Shown one piece after another: positions 1-6,572 of a stretch of DNA of 7,100 nucleotides (its first letter is position 1; the number at the start of each line of letters is the position of its first letter). The stretch lies in NCBI GenBank assembly GCA_034434335.1, contig DAOTZS010000032.1:1-7100 (forward strand). Reading direction: 5' to 3'. Origin of the DNA: DAOTZS01 sp034434335. GTDB lineage: Bacteria; Chloroflexota; Anaerolineae; CG2-30-64-16. The notes beneath the pieces are model-generated. The model saw only the letters and a program-made list of their open reading frames with translations. It searched no databases and had not been told where the DNA came from. The position numbers and the translations under genes are program-made.

Positions 1-601
1 CGATCAGGGCCACCAACGCCTCCAGATAGAGGCGTTCCCAGGCATACCGCTCCTGGGTAGCCCAGGCCTCAAACTCGGGGCTGTCAGGAAGGGAGAAGCC
101 AGCCAGGAAGGGGCCACGGTAGAGGTCCACATCCCACAACTGCTCAAAGGCTACCACGTCCGACCAGGCGCGGCCAGGGTCCAACCCGATCTGATCCTCG
201 GCAATGCGCAGCAGATCGGGATCGGGCAGGGCGCGACGCAGGTGAGTCAGCAGGTGGCTGAGATCACGGCGGGCAGCAGATTCAGGTGTGTCGGGCCAGA
301 AGAGGAAGCAGAGTTGTTCGCGGGGAACGGGCTGTAACCGGGCTGCCAGGCGGTAGAGCAGGCCACGGGCCTGGCGGCGAGGGATAAGCAGAGAGCGGCC
401 GGCCCATTTCACCTGGGGTGGGCCCAACAGATAGATCTGCAACTGGGGTGCACCGCCGGCCGCGGCCACAGGTTGTGCCTCGACGGGAACCTCCGGTGAG
501 GGTGCGGTGCTGGCATGACGGGTAAGGGTAGCGCGCGTGGCAGCAGGGGCATGTAACTCCAGGGCTGACCTCAGCCGGGACTGCCCCAACCTCGGTTTCA
601 T
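1..601 (-). CDS. SARP/BTAD-family transcriptional regulator, N-terminal part (runs off the left edge)
   Basis: The frame is open from ATG at 601 to the window edge, giving 200 complete codons without a stop. After an Ala/Pro-rich leader (about residues 1-52) comes a winged-helix-type segment (about 53-145) beginning LQIYLLGPPQVKWAGR, with FWPDTPESAARRDLSHLLTH. That resembles the DNA-binding domain of AfsR/DnrI-type regulators. The bacterial transcriptional activation domain (BTAD) starts about residue 156, with LYRGPFLAGF, LPDSPEFEAWATQER and RLYLEAL, which are highly typical. Proteins of this family bind DNA as activators. In Chloroflexota and Actinobacteria they often continue into an AAA/NB-ARC ATPase and TPR repeats, but that part lies outside the window. 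The start is supported by GAGGAG 9 nt upstream of the ATG. The 50-residue leader before the domain is longer than usual. Target genes cannot be read from the sequence. Confidence 0.85.
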   Translation of the reverse strand, partial: MKPRLGQSRLRSALELHAPAATRATLTRHASTAPSPEVPVEAQPVAAAGGAPQLQIYLLGPPQVKWAGRSLLIPRRQARGLLYRLAARLQPVPREQLCFLFWPDTPESAARRDLSHLLTHLRRALPDPDLLRIAEDQIGLDPGRAWSDVVAFEQLWDVDLYRGPFLAGFSLPDSPEFEAWATQERYAWERLYLEALVALI

Positions 602-950
602 CAGGGCGCGCTCCTCTCTAAAAGAAGGACGGGGCCAGGGGTATAACGGCACCGAGCTCAGTCGGCTGGAGTGAGTTGTTGGGCAGCGGCCTCATGCACT
701 GATCACCCTAATGAACTTCGCGCCAGAAGGTCTCTCAATCTGCCGCTCATGGTTCTGCGCATAGTTGCCAGCTGCTGCGGCAACGTGCCCACACCTGTCT
801 GTACAACGAGAGTTCCGCGCCGATGCTGCCCTTTGACGGGTTGACCGCCAACTAAGCGACCCCACCAGTCATTCGAAGAATTCGCAAGTCCTAAAGTAGC
901 CTTCGGTGCCAATCAAGCTCTCAGCACGGGGGGGTCAGCCCCACCCCAAG
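602..950. other. Intergenic stretch without a convincing gene
   Basis: These 349 bp lie between the SDR stop and the SARP start. They contain the SARP ribosome-binding site (GAGGAG on the minus strand, about 611-616) and a weak TTATAC -10-like hexamer upstream of it, with no good -35 partner. A GTTGCC/GGCAAC inverted repeat lies at 764-784. A short G-run/C-run hairpin (GGGGT/ACCCC, 931-947) sits just past the SDR stop and lacks a T-tract. A 69-codon minus-strand frame (703-912) has a TTG start and no recognisable composition or motif, so it is not called. The likely role is SDR 3' end plus SARP promoter region. Confidence 0.6.
764..784. repeat. Inverted repeat GTTGCC...GGCAAC
   Basis: A perfect 6-bp stem, with a further GC/GC pairing inside after a one-base bulge and a TGCT loop. 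It lies in the gap between the SDR and the SARP regulator. Neither side has a T-run, so a rho-independent terminator is not supported. It could be a small RNA hairpin, an operator, or chance. Confidence 0.3.
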
Positions 951-1694
951 CTATTCCCGGTAGCGGCCCAGCCTTTCACCCCCGTCTACGGGCAGCACAA
1001 CCCCCGTGATATAGTCCGCCTGAGCCAGGAATACCACCGCGCGCGCCACGTCTTCTGGGGTGCCCCAGCGTCCCAGCAGGGTGCGGCGAGCCAGGGCCTC
1101 GATCTGGCGAGGAGTGCAGTTGGGAGGCGGCAATACCGGCCCGGGTGCCACCGCATTCACCCGCACGGCTGGCGCCAGCTCCATCGCCAGGGCATAGGTC
1201 AGGTTGAGCAGGCCTGCTTTGCCAGCCGAATGGGCAAGGTAGTCGGGGAACGGCACGAAGGCTGCCAGGTCCAGGATGTTGATGATCACACCCGCGCCAT
1301 GGGCGGCCAGGTGTGGCGCGGCGGCCTTGGCGCAAAATGCAGACCCCTTGAGCAGGATGCTGACCACTTGATCCCACACGGCCTCGTCCAATTCCCGGAG
1401 AGGGGTCTTGCGCCAAAGCGAGGCGCTGTTGACCAGGATGTCAAGCCGGCCGAAATGGGCGACCGTGGCCTCTACCAATGCCTGAGCCTCGTCTGCCCGT
1501 GCCAGGTCTGCCTGGTATGTAAAGGCTCGACGCCCTTTGCTCACGATCTCTGCGGCCGTTTCGGTGGCTGCTGCAGCCGAAGAATGATAGCTGAACGCGA
1601 TGTCTGCCCCCGCGTCGGCCAGGGCCAGGGTGATTGCCTTGCCCACGCGTACGGCGCCACCCGTGACTAACGCCACCTTGCCATGAAGGTCCAT
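951..1694 (-). CDS. Short-chain dehydrogenase/reductase, pteridine-reductase-like, with His at the catalytic Tyr position
   Basis: A 247-residue classical-length SDR, a Rossmann-fold NAD(P)H oxidoreductase, presumably cytosolic. The cofactor loop is TGGAVRVG (residues 11-18). Arg two residues before the last Gly resembles the TGxxxRxG motif of pteridine reductases (PTR1/FolM). NSAS (89-92) replaces the usual NNAG, also as in that group. The C-terminal TGVVLPVDGG is standard. In the catalytic segment, Asp142 lies 13 residues before the active-site position, as in PTR1 where Asp replaces the usual Ser. Lys159 is kept, but the Tyr of YxxxK is His155 (codon CAT, 1230-1232). ATG 1694 is chosen over GTG 1700 because GGAGG (1700-1704) lies 5 nt before the ATG and overlaps the GTG. 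It follows the glyA-gcvT fusion by 44 bp and is probably in the same transcript. A pterin or folate substrate is an inference. It may also be a general SDR or have altered activity. Confidence 0.85.
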   Translation of the reverse strand: MDLHGKVALVTGGAVRVGKAITLALADAGADIAFSYHSSAAAATETAAEIVSKGRRAFTYQADLARADEAQALVEATVAHFGRLDILVNSASLWRKTPLRELDEAVWDQVVSILLKGSAFCAKAAAPHLAAHGAGVIINILDLAAFVPFPDYLAHSAGKAGLLNLTYALAMELAPAVRVNAVAPGPVLPPPNCTPRQIEALARRTLLGRWGTPEDVARAVVFLAQADYITGVVLPVDGGERLGRYRE

Positions 1695-1696
1695 CC

Positions 1697-1704
1697 TCAC
1701 CTCC
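1697..1704 (-). promoter_or_regulatory. Ribosome-binding site of the SDR
   Basis: GGAGGTGA on the minus strand ends a few bases before ATG 1694. It overlaps the alternative GTG at 1700, so translation should begin at 1694. Confidence 0.7.
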
Positions 1705-1738
1705 AGAGAGCCCTATGGGATTGCATTGCGCACGCCCT

Positions 1739-4700
1739 CTACTCCTGAGCCGACAGCGCCGGCTGCGCACCTGAGATCACCTGTCCCCGCCAATGTGCCC
1801 GCTCCATGCGGTCTGGGAAACGGGGGAGCACGGTAGCCGCGTCGGGCAGGATCACCTTATCGCCAGGGGCCAGGTCGGCCTTGTTCGGCTTCTCCAACAA
1901 GGGCCTGGCCGGCAGGGCATAGATGCCGATCTCCTCTCCTGGCCGTGCATAGCGGCTATTCACATACGCCATGCCCAGGATAACCCCATCCACGTCCACG
2001 GCCGCGCTGGTCACCCACCCGATAGCCTGCCCCTTCTTGCTGATGACCGGGTCCCCCGTCTTGGGCATCCGCACCCCGCGTTCATTCATGCGAAAGCGCA
2101 CCACCTGCATGGTGCGCGTCTTCTCCTTTTCCAGGTAGGCGGCCCGGCCAATGAAGTACGGTTTGTGCAGCTTGACGTAGCCTGCAAACCCTGCCCCGGC
2201 CGGCGAGATGGCAAAGGGGCCGGCCAGCTCATGTCCGTAGAGGGGCAGGCCGGCCTCGGTGCGCGTGCTATCGCGCGCGGCCAGGCCAGCTGGCTGTAAC
2301 CCGAACGGCCGGCCGGCCTCCAGCAGCCTCTCCCACAGCGCTACAGCCCGTTCAGGATGCACAAAGATCTCGTACCCGATCTCCTCTCCCGTGTAGCCGG
2401 TGCGAGCAATGATCAGATCAAACCCTGCCAGCGTACACTCCATCAACCCCGTCTTGCGCAGGCGGGCCAACCGGTCGCGCAGCCGACTGTCGTCGGTCAG
2501 GCTTTGCAGGATGCGCAGCGAAGCGGGGCCTTGCAAGGCCAGGTCAATCCGCATATCGGGCCCGCTGGATGGGTCCTTCAGGTTGCGGATGGTAGCGGGG
2601 CGCAGGACGCGCAAGTCGGGGCGCCGAGGGTCGAGTTGCACCTCGTTATTGTTGACCGCGTTGAGCCAGGCCCAGTCCTTGTCGGCATTGGCCGCGTTCA
2701 CCACGATCTGGAACAGGTCGGGCCGCCGGCGGTAGACCAGCAGGTCGTCTATCACCTGGCCATCGGGGTCGAGCAGGTAGCTGTAAAAACTCTCGCCGGG
2801 CGCATACCAGCGCACGTAGTTGGTCAGCACCAGGTCGAGGAACTCCACGGCGTGGGGGCCACTGACCTCGAACACCCCCATATGGGCCACATCGAACAGG
2901 CCGGCCGCCTTGCGCACCGCGTTGTGCTCGTCGAGCACCCCGGTGTACCAGACGGGCATCTCCCAGCCGGCAAAGGGGACGAGATGACGGGTATGGGCTT
3001 TGTGCCACTCGTAAAGAGGTGTGCGCTTGAGGGACGCGTTCTGGGGCTCTTCCCAACGCCATGCCGGCCGCGCAGGTTGCTCGCGCACTTCGGCCAGGAC
3101 GTGCTGGCCGACGAAGTAGGGCTTGCGCAACTCGAAGTGACCCGGAGCAACCCGGTAGAGGTCGAGGCCGGTGGGCCGGCCCGAGCCAGGGCCAAAGCTG
3201 GCCAATTGGCTGTAATCGGGCAAGCCCGACCGCGCGCGCAGCTCCCGCAAGCTCTCGACCCCGGCCAGAGCCGCCCCGGCCGCGGCCAACCGCTCACAGA
3301 TGACCTGGGCCTGGCTGGCCGGCACCAGCAGCTCCACGTGGTCAAGCCCGTTGTGGAATACGTGCACGCCTTGTAGCTCCTCTTCAGTGGCCGGCCGGGG
3401 GTGCGCAGGATTCGTCAGGCCCGCGGCCTGCGCCAGCTCCAGCGCGCGCGGGCCATAGACAACCAGAGGGAGTAGTTGGTCTCCAGGCTCAGGCGCTGGG
3501 CCGGCAACAGGGTTTGAGGAGGCTGGTTGGCTTGCAGCCACCACCTCCTCCACAACCAGCGGCCCCTCGACTTTGGCGAATAGATCGTCTGGGTCGAAGA
3601 GGATGTAGCCATCGCTCAGGCCACGCAGCCAGGCGGCCACCCGCGCATGGTTCTCGGCATGGGTGCGGATGAAGAAACGGTCGCGGCCCCGCCTGTCGGC
3701 CGGCAGGCGCATGATGAGCACGTCATCCAAAAGCAGGCCATTCTGGTCGAGGATGAAAGCCGGCTGGGCCTGGCCAGGCTGCAAGCCGGCAACATCGCTG
3801 GTGGCGATCTGAGCCAGGGCCGGCTCAGCGCGCTCGCCGGTGACCAGCAGCAAGCCGCCGCCAGGGGCGAACACGAGGTTGCGCTCCTGGCCGGCCTTGA
3901 GCTCCAGTGCGAGGCCAGGACCAGGCCCGCTGGGGGTCAACCTGAAGGGTTCTTGAACCCTCTTTGAGCTTCCCATCATGTAGTAATGGGGGTAACCGGT
4001 GCCCCGGTCGGCCGTCTCCGCCGCGCCTCTGGCAGCCAGCGCGGCCACCTCGGCTTTCACCTCCTCCAGCACATCCAGGTCAATCTTGCCCCGCGGCAGC
4101 TCGCCGGCCAGGCCGCTGTAGCTGAAGGGGTGGATGTTGGTCACGATCTTATGGATCAGGCCGGCAATCTGGTCCATTTCAGCCGGGCCAAAGCCGCGTT
4201 GGGTAAGCCACGGCGTGCCCAGGCGGATGCCCATGGCCAGGGAGGTCTGCGTGTCGCCGGGGATGGTGTTCTTGTTGGCGACGATGCCGGCCAGGTCGAG
4301 GATGCGTACAGCGGGTTCGCCTCGCAGGGGCGCGGCGCCGTGCACCTTTACGCTGTTCAAATCCAGCACGCAGAAATGGCTATCGGTGCCACCATAGGCC
4401 AGGGCCAGGCCGCGGCGTTTCAGGCCCTCGGCGAGGGCAGCCGCGTTCTCCTTGACCCGCCACATCATGCGCTTGAAGGCATCGCTCTGGGCGATCTTGA
4501 ACATGACGCACATGGCCGCGAACTTCTGGGGATGGGGGCCACCCTGCTCCCCTGGGAAGACGGCCATGTCAATCCGGGCCGCCAGCTCTTCATCGGTGGT
4601 CAGGATACAAGCTCCACGGGGGCCGCAAAGGGTTTTATGTGTGGTAAAGGTGATCACATCGGCGATCCCCACAGGGCTGGGAAAGGCTCCCGCCACTACC

Positions 4701-5461
4701 ATGCCGGCCGGATGGGCGATGTCGGCCAGCAGCATGCCACCGACTTCGTGGGCGATATCAGCAAAGGCCTGCCAGTCGGGCGCCCAGGGATAGGAAGTGA
4801 AGCCAGCAATGATCATTTTGGGCCGGTGTTGCCGCGCCAGAGCGCGGATCTGGTCGTAATCGAGCCGGCCGGTGGCAGGGTTGACACCGTACGAGACAAC
4901 ACGATAGCGCTTGCCGGAGAAGTTAAAAGCGCTGCCGTGGGTCAGGTGGCCACCCTGGTAGAGGTCCATCCCCATGACAGTGTCGCCGATATCCAGCAGA
5001 GCATCATAGACGGCCAGATTAGCGGCTGCGCCGGAGAGGGGCTGGACGTTGACGTAGATCTGTTCAGCCGGGACGCGCTCGTTGGCAAAGCACGCCGCGG
5101 CCCGGCGTTGGGCCAATGTCTCGATGAAATGGACGTAGTCCACCCCCTTGTAGAAGCGCCGGTCGCCGTAGCGGCGATAGTAGGCCAGCTCATGGTCAAA
5201 CTCGAGGATCGCCTCTTCATCCTCGCGGGTCATGCGCAGGGGTGGGTAGCCCTCGGCATAGACATTGTTGAAGACCGAGCCCAGGGCCTGGAGCACAGCC
5301 CTGGGCGCCATGGACTCCGAAGGGATCATGATCAGCTTGCGGGCCTGGCGCTCTTCTTCATAGCCGATGATGGCGTCGGTGTCGGGGTCTACCAGGCCAA
5401 GATCGGCGCCGAGAAAGGTATCCCAGTAGTTACTGGTGGAAGCGGAAGATGACATGGACAT
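1739..5461 (-). CDS. glyA-gcvT: SHMT / GcvT-like / aminomethyltransferase (T-protein) fusion
   Basis: A 1240-residue cytosolic protein in one unbroken frame. Residues about 15-475 are serine hydroxymethyltransferase (serine + THF to glycine + 5,10-methylene-THF). The PLP lysine is K276 in TTHKTLCGPRG. Other residues that align by eye with E. coli GlyA are S48, Y68/E70 in YAEGYP, Y104, H172, D247, H250 and R413. A 26-residue insertion between YAEGYP and RFYKG marks the long SHMT form. Residues about 500-795 are a degenerate GcvT-like module without a C-terminal barrel. Residues about 810-1225 are a complete T-protein: GLFDVAHMG, GQVIDDLLVY (Asp905-Asp906), VVNAANADKDWAWL, ALQGPAS, ARTGYTGE, GLAARDSTRTEAGLPLYG, then the C-terminal barrel with YARPGEEIGIYA. 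T-protein makes methylene-THF from the aminomethyl group on lipoylated H-protein, so fusion with SHMT suggests folate channelling (inference). ATG 5461 is preferred because GGAG lies 8 nt upstream. No gcvH or gcvP is adjacent. Confidence 0.93.
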   Translation of the reverse strand: MSMSSSASTSNYWDTFLGADLGLVDPDTDAIIGYEEERQARKLIMIPSESMAPRAVLQALGSVFNNVYAEGYPPLRMTREDEEAILEFDHELAYYRRYGDRRFYKGVDYVHFIETLAQRRAAACFANERVPAEQIYVNVQPLSGAAANLAVYDALLDIGDTVMGMDLYQGGHLTHGSAFNFSGKRYRVVSYGVNPATGRLDYDQIRALARQHRPKMIIAGFTSYPWAPDWQAFADIAHEVGGMLLADIAHPAGMVVAGAFPSPVGIADVITFTTHKTLCGPRGACILTTDEELAARIDMAVFPGEQGGPHPQKFAAMCVMFKIAQSDAFKRMMWRVKENAAALAEGLKRRGLALAYGGTDSHFCVLDLNSVKVHGAAPLRGEPAVRILDLAGIVANKNTIPGDTQTSLAMGIRLGTPWLTQRGFGPAEMDQIAGLIHKIVTNIHPFSYSGLAGELPRGKIDLDVLEEVKAEVAALAARGAAETADRGTGYPHYYMMGSSKRVQEPFRLTPSGPGPGLALELKAGQERNLVFAPGGGLLLVTGERAEPALAQIATSDVAGLQPGQAQPAFILDQNGLLLDDVLIMRLPADRRGRDRFFIRTHAENHARVAAWLRGLSDGYILFDPDDLFAKVEGPLVVEEVVAASQPASSNPVAGPAPEPGDQLLPLVVYGPRALELAQAAGLTNPAHPRPATEEELQGVHVFHNGLDHVELLVPASQAQVICERLAAAGAALAGVESLRELRARSGLPDYSQLASFGPGSGRPTGLDLYRVAPGHFELRKPYFVGQHVLAEVREQPARPAWRWEEPQNASLKRTPLYEWHKAHTRHLVPFAGWEMPVWYTGVLDEHNAVRKAAGLFDVAHMGVFEVSGPHAVEFLDLVLTNYVRWYAPGESFYSYLLDPDGQVIDDLLVYRRRPDLFQIVVNAANADKDWAWLNAVNNNEVQLDPRRPDLRVLRPATIRNLKDPSSGPDMRIDLALQGPASLRILQSLTDDSRLRDRLARLRKTGLMECTLAGFDLIIARTGYTGEEIGYEIFVHPERAVALWERLLEAGRPFGLQPAGLAARDSTRTEAGLPLYGHELAGPFAISPAGAGFAGYVKLHKPYFIGRAAYLEKEKTRTMQVVRFRMNERGVRMPKTGDPVISKKGQAIGWVTSAAVDVDGVILGMAYVNSRYARPGEEIGIYALPARPLLEKPNKADLAPGDKVILPDAATVLPRFPDRMERAHWRGQVISGAQPALSAQE

Positions 5462-5469
5462 AAGGCGGG

Positions 5470-5473
5470 CTCC
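5470..5473 (-). promoter_or_regulatory. Ribosome-binding site deciding the glyA-gcvT start
   Basis: GGAG on the minus strand lies 8 nt before ATG 5461. The next ATG (5455) would be 14 nt away. The upstream in-frame GTG (5530) would lie inside the candidate promoter. The start at 5461 is therefore the best supported. Confidence 0.6.
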
Positions 5474-5483
5474 GGGTAACAGT

Positions 5484-5523
5484 TTAGGACCATCTGGGAT
5501 GGTTTTGAACCATCCTAACCATC
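5484..5523 (-). repeat. Operator-like cluster of ACCATC/GATGGT hexamers with an 8-bp hairpin
   Basis: Within 35 bp the hexamer ACCATC occurs three times on the plus strand (5489, 5509, 5518) and once inverted (GATGGT, 5498). A perfect inverted repeat GGATGGTT/AACCATCC with a 3-nt centre spans 5497-5515. An outer TTAGG/CCTAA pair (5484-5488 and 5514-5518) partly nests around it. The two copies at 5508 and 5517 share AACCATC in a 9-bp direct repeat. The cluster overlaps the candidate -10 and the expected transcription start of glyA-gcvT. This fits a repressor operator or a 5' leader hairpin. The binding protein is unknown. Confidence 0.5.
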
Positions 5524-5549
5524 TTAGCACCGAATAGGAAGAGGCCCAA
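5521..5549 (-). promoter_or_regulatory. Candidate sigma-70-type promoter for glyA-gcvT
   Basis: On the minus strand TTGGGC (5544-5549) and TAAGAT (5521-5526) are separated by exactly 17 bp. This gives a -35 that keeps TTG and a -10 with 4 of 6 consensus bases. The start of transcription would fall near 5514, giving a leader of about 50 nt before ATG 5461. The 124-bp gap after the GTPase gene leaves room for an independent promoter. The hexamer matches are moderate, so read-through from upstream is also possible. Confidence 0.4.
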
Positions 5550-5558
5550 ATGAGGCCC
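5541..5558. repeat. Direct repeat GAGGCCC with 11-bp period
   Basis: Two copies of GAGGCCC start at 5541 and 5552, one helical turn apart. They overlap and flank the candidate -35 element. The position suits a regulator bound to one face of the DNA. A chance repeat in GC-rich DNA is also possible. Confidence 0.3.
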
Positions 5559-5585
5559 GGCGGAGGAAGGATGAAAGTTGAACCC

Positions 5586-6572
5586 TCACGTCCTTAGTTC
5601 GACAACATCGCCTTCGCGCAACACGTAATCGCGGCCGACGATCTGGCCCTCAAAAACCTCTTTCCCCCACACACGTGCCGCTTTCAGGTTGGCGAGGAGG
5701 TCCTTATGGATCTTGCCAGCCAGGTCGGCCACGGTGCTGCCGCGCTTGAGGACAAAGGGGGCCGTCAGATCGGGTTCTTTGCCGGGCGGCTTGGTGTAGA
5801 TGCGGATAACGTCCAACGCCTCGAAGATAGCGCGCTTCAGGTGCTCCAGGCCGCGGCCAGTCAGCGCGGAGACGGGCAGGAGATCACACTGGCCTTCGAA
5901 CAGCTCGCACAAAGCCTGGAAGTCGTCATCGGAGTGTTCGTCGTCGTTCTTATTGACCACGAACAACATCGGCTTGAAGGTCAGCCGCGTGGGGTCTGGG
6001 CTGCCCTCTCTGGCAGCCAGAGGCAGGATATGATGTTGCTCAAGCATAGCCAGGGCATCCTGGAGTTGCCCGATGGCATCCCCCTGCAGGTCAATCACGA
6101 TCACGATCAGGTCGGCCTTGCGAATGAGCCCGATGAGCTCGGGTTCGAGGTGATCAGGGTGAAGGGGAGGGGTGTCAACGAGCTGGATCTGGACGTTCTC
6201 ATACTGCATCATGCCAGGGGTGGGGGTGCGGGTGGTAAACGGGTACTCGGCCACCTCGGGCGTGGCAGTGGTCAGGGCGGTCACCAGGGCCGATTTGCCC
6301 ACGTTGGGGCAACCCACCACAGCTACCTGCCCCACCCCCTCTCGCTCAACGCGAAAGGCCGATGTCTGCCTGGACACGCTGGGACGGCTGCGAGACGCTT
6401 CCCTGAGCTTTGACAGCCGGCGGCGCAGGTCGGCCCGCAGGTGCTCGGTGCCCTTGTGCTTGGGGATGGCAGCCAGCAGCTCTTCGAGGCAGGCGATCTT
6501 TTCGGCGGTGGAGGAGGCGGCACGAAAGCGGGCTTCGATCTCGGCACATTCAGGGGGAAGGTTGGTTGGCAT
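5586..6572 (-). CDS. DRG/Obg-like GTPase with C-terminal TGS domain
   Basis: A 328-residue cytosolic P-loop GTPase. A charged, helical N-terminal region (1-75) is followed by the G domain: G1 GCPNVGKS (87-94), a G2 segment EYPFTTRTPTPG (109-120), G3 DTPP (133-136), G4 NKND (207-210) and G5 SALTG (235-239). Residues about 257-326 form a TGS domain, ending AGKIHKDLLANLKAARVWG and a RDYVLREGDVVEL tail. This order matches the DRG/Rbg branch of the Obg family, whose members are linked to ribosomes and translation. The exact role of the bacterial members is unclear. The G3 motif has Pro where most GTPases have the invariant Gly of DxxG. ATG 6572 is chosen because GAGGG lies 9 nt upstream. The in-frame TTG at 6581 directly abuts that site. 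It lies 62 bp after the DUF59 gene and may share its transcript. Confidence 0.88.
   Translation of the reverse strand: MPTNLPPECAEIEARFRAASSTAEKIACLEELLAAIPKHKGTEHLRADLRRRLSKLREASRSRPSVSRQTSAFRVEREGVGQVAVVGCPNVGKSALVTALTTATPEVAEYPFTTRTPTPGMMQYENVQIQLVDTPPLHPDHLEPELIGLIRKADLIVIVIDLQGDAIGQLQDALAMLEQHHILPLAAREGSPDPTRLTFKPMLFVVNKNDDEHSDDDFQALCELFEGQCDLLPVSALTGRGLEHLKRAIFEALDVIRIYTKPPGKEPDLTAPFVLKRGSTVADLAGKIHKDLLANLKAARVWGKEVFEGQIVGRDYVLREGDVVELRT

Noticed and set aside
703..912. 69-codon minus-strand frame in the gap before the SARP gene
   Set aside because: It has a TTG start, no convincing ribosome-binding site and no recognisable motif. It is kept as intergenic.
931..947. GGGGT/ACCCC hairpin after the SDR stop as a terminator
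   Set aside because: It has a 5-bp stem and no T-tract, and the G-run can pair in several registers. It is noted only in the intergenic description.
906..1670. Plus-strand open frame (254 codons) opposite the SDR
   Set aside because: The minus-strand SDR has clear family motifs. The plus-strand translation is Gln/Arg/Gly/His-rich without structure.
2357..3376. Plus-strand open frame (339 codons) opposite the GcvT and middle modules
   Set aside because: It is antisense to a conserved coding region and its translation has no motif or natural composition.
3986..5452. Long plus-strand open frame (488 codons) opposite the SHMT part
   Set aside because: It is fully antisense to a well-recognised SHMT, shows no recognisable domain, and is the expected by-product of high third-position GC on the minus strand.
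5462..5530. Extended GTG start for glyA-gcvT
   Set aside because: The extra 23 residues would be encoded by the repeat cluster and overlap the candidate -10. ATG 5461 has a well-spaced GGAG.
5706..6413. Plus-strand open frame (235 codons) opposite the GTPase
   Set aside because: It is antisense to an intact G domain and no family is recognisable.
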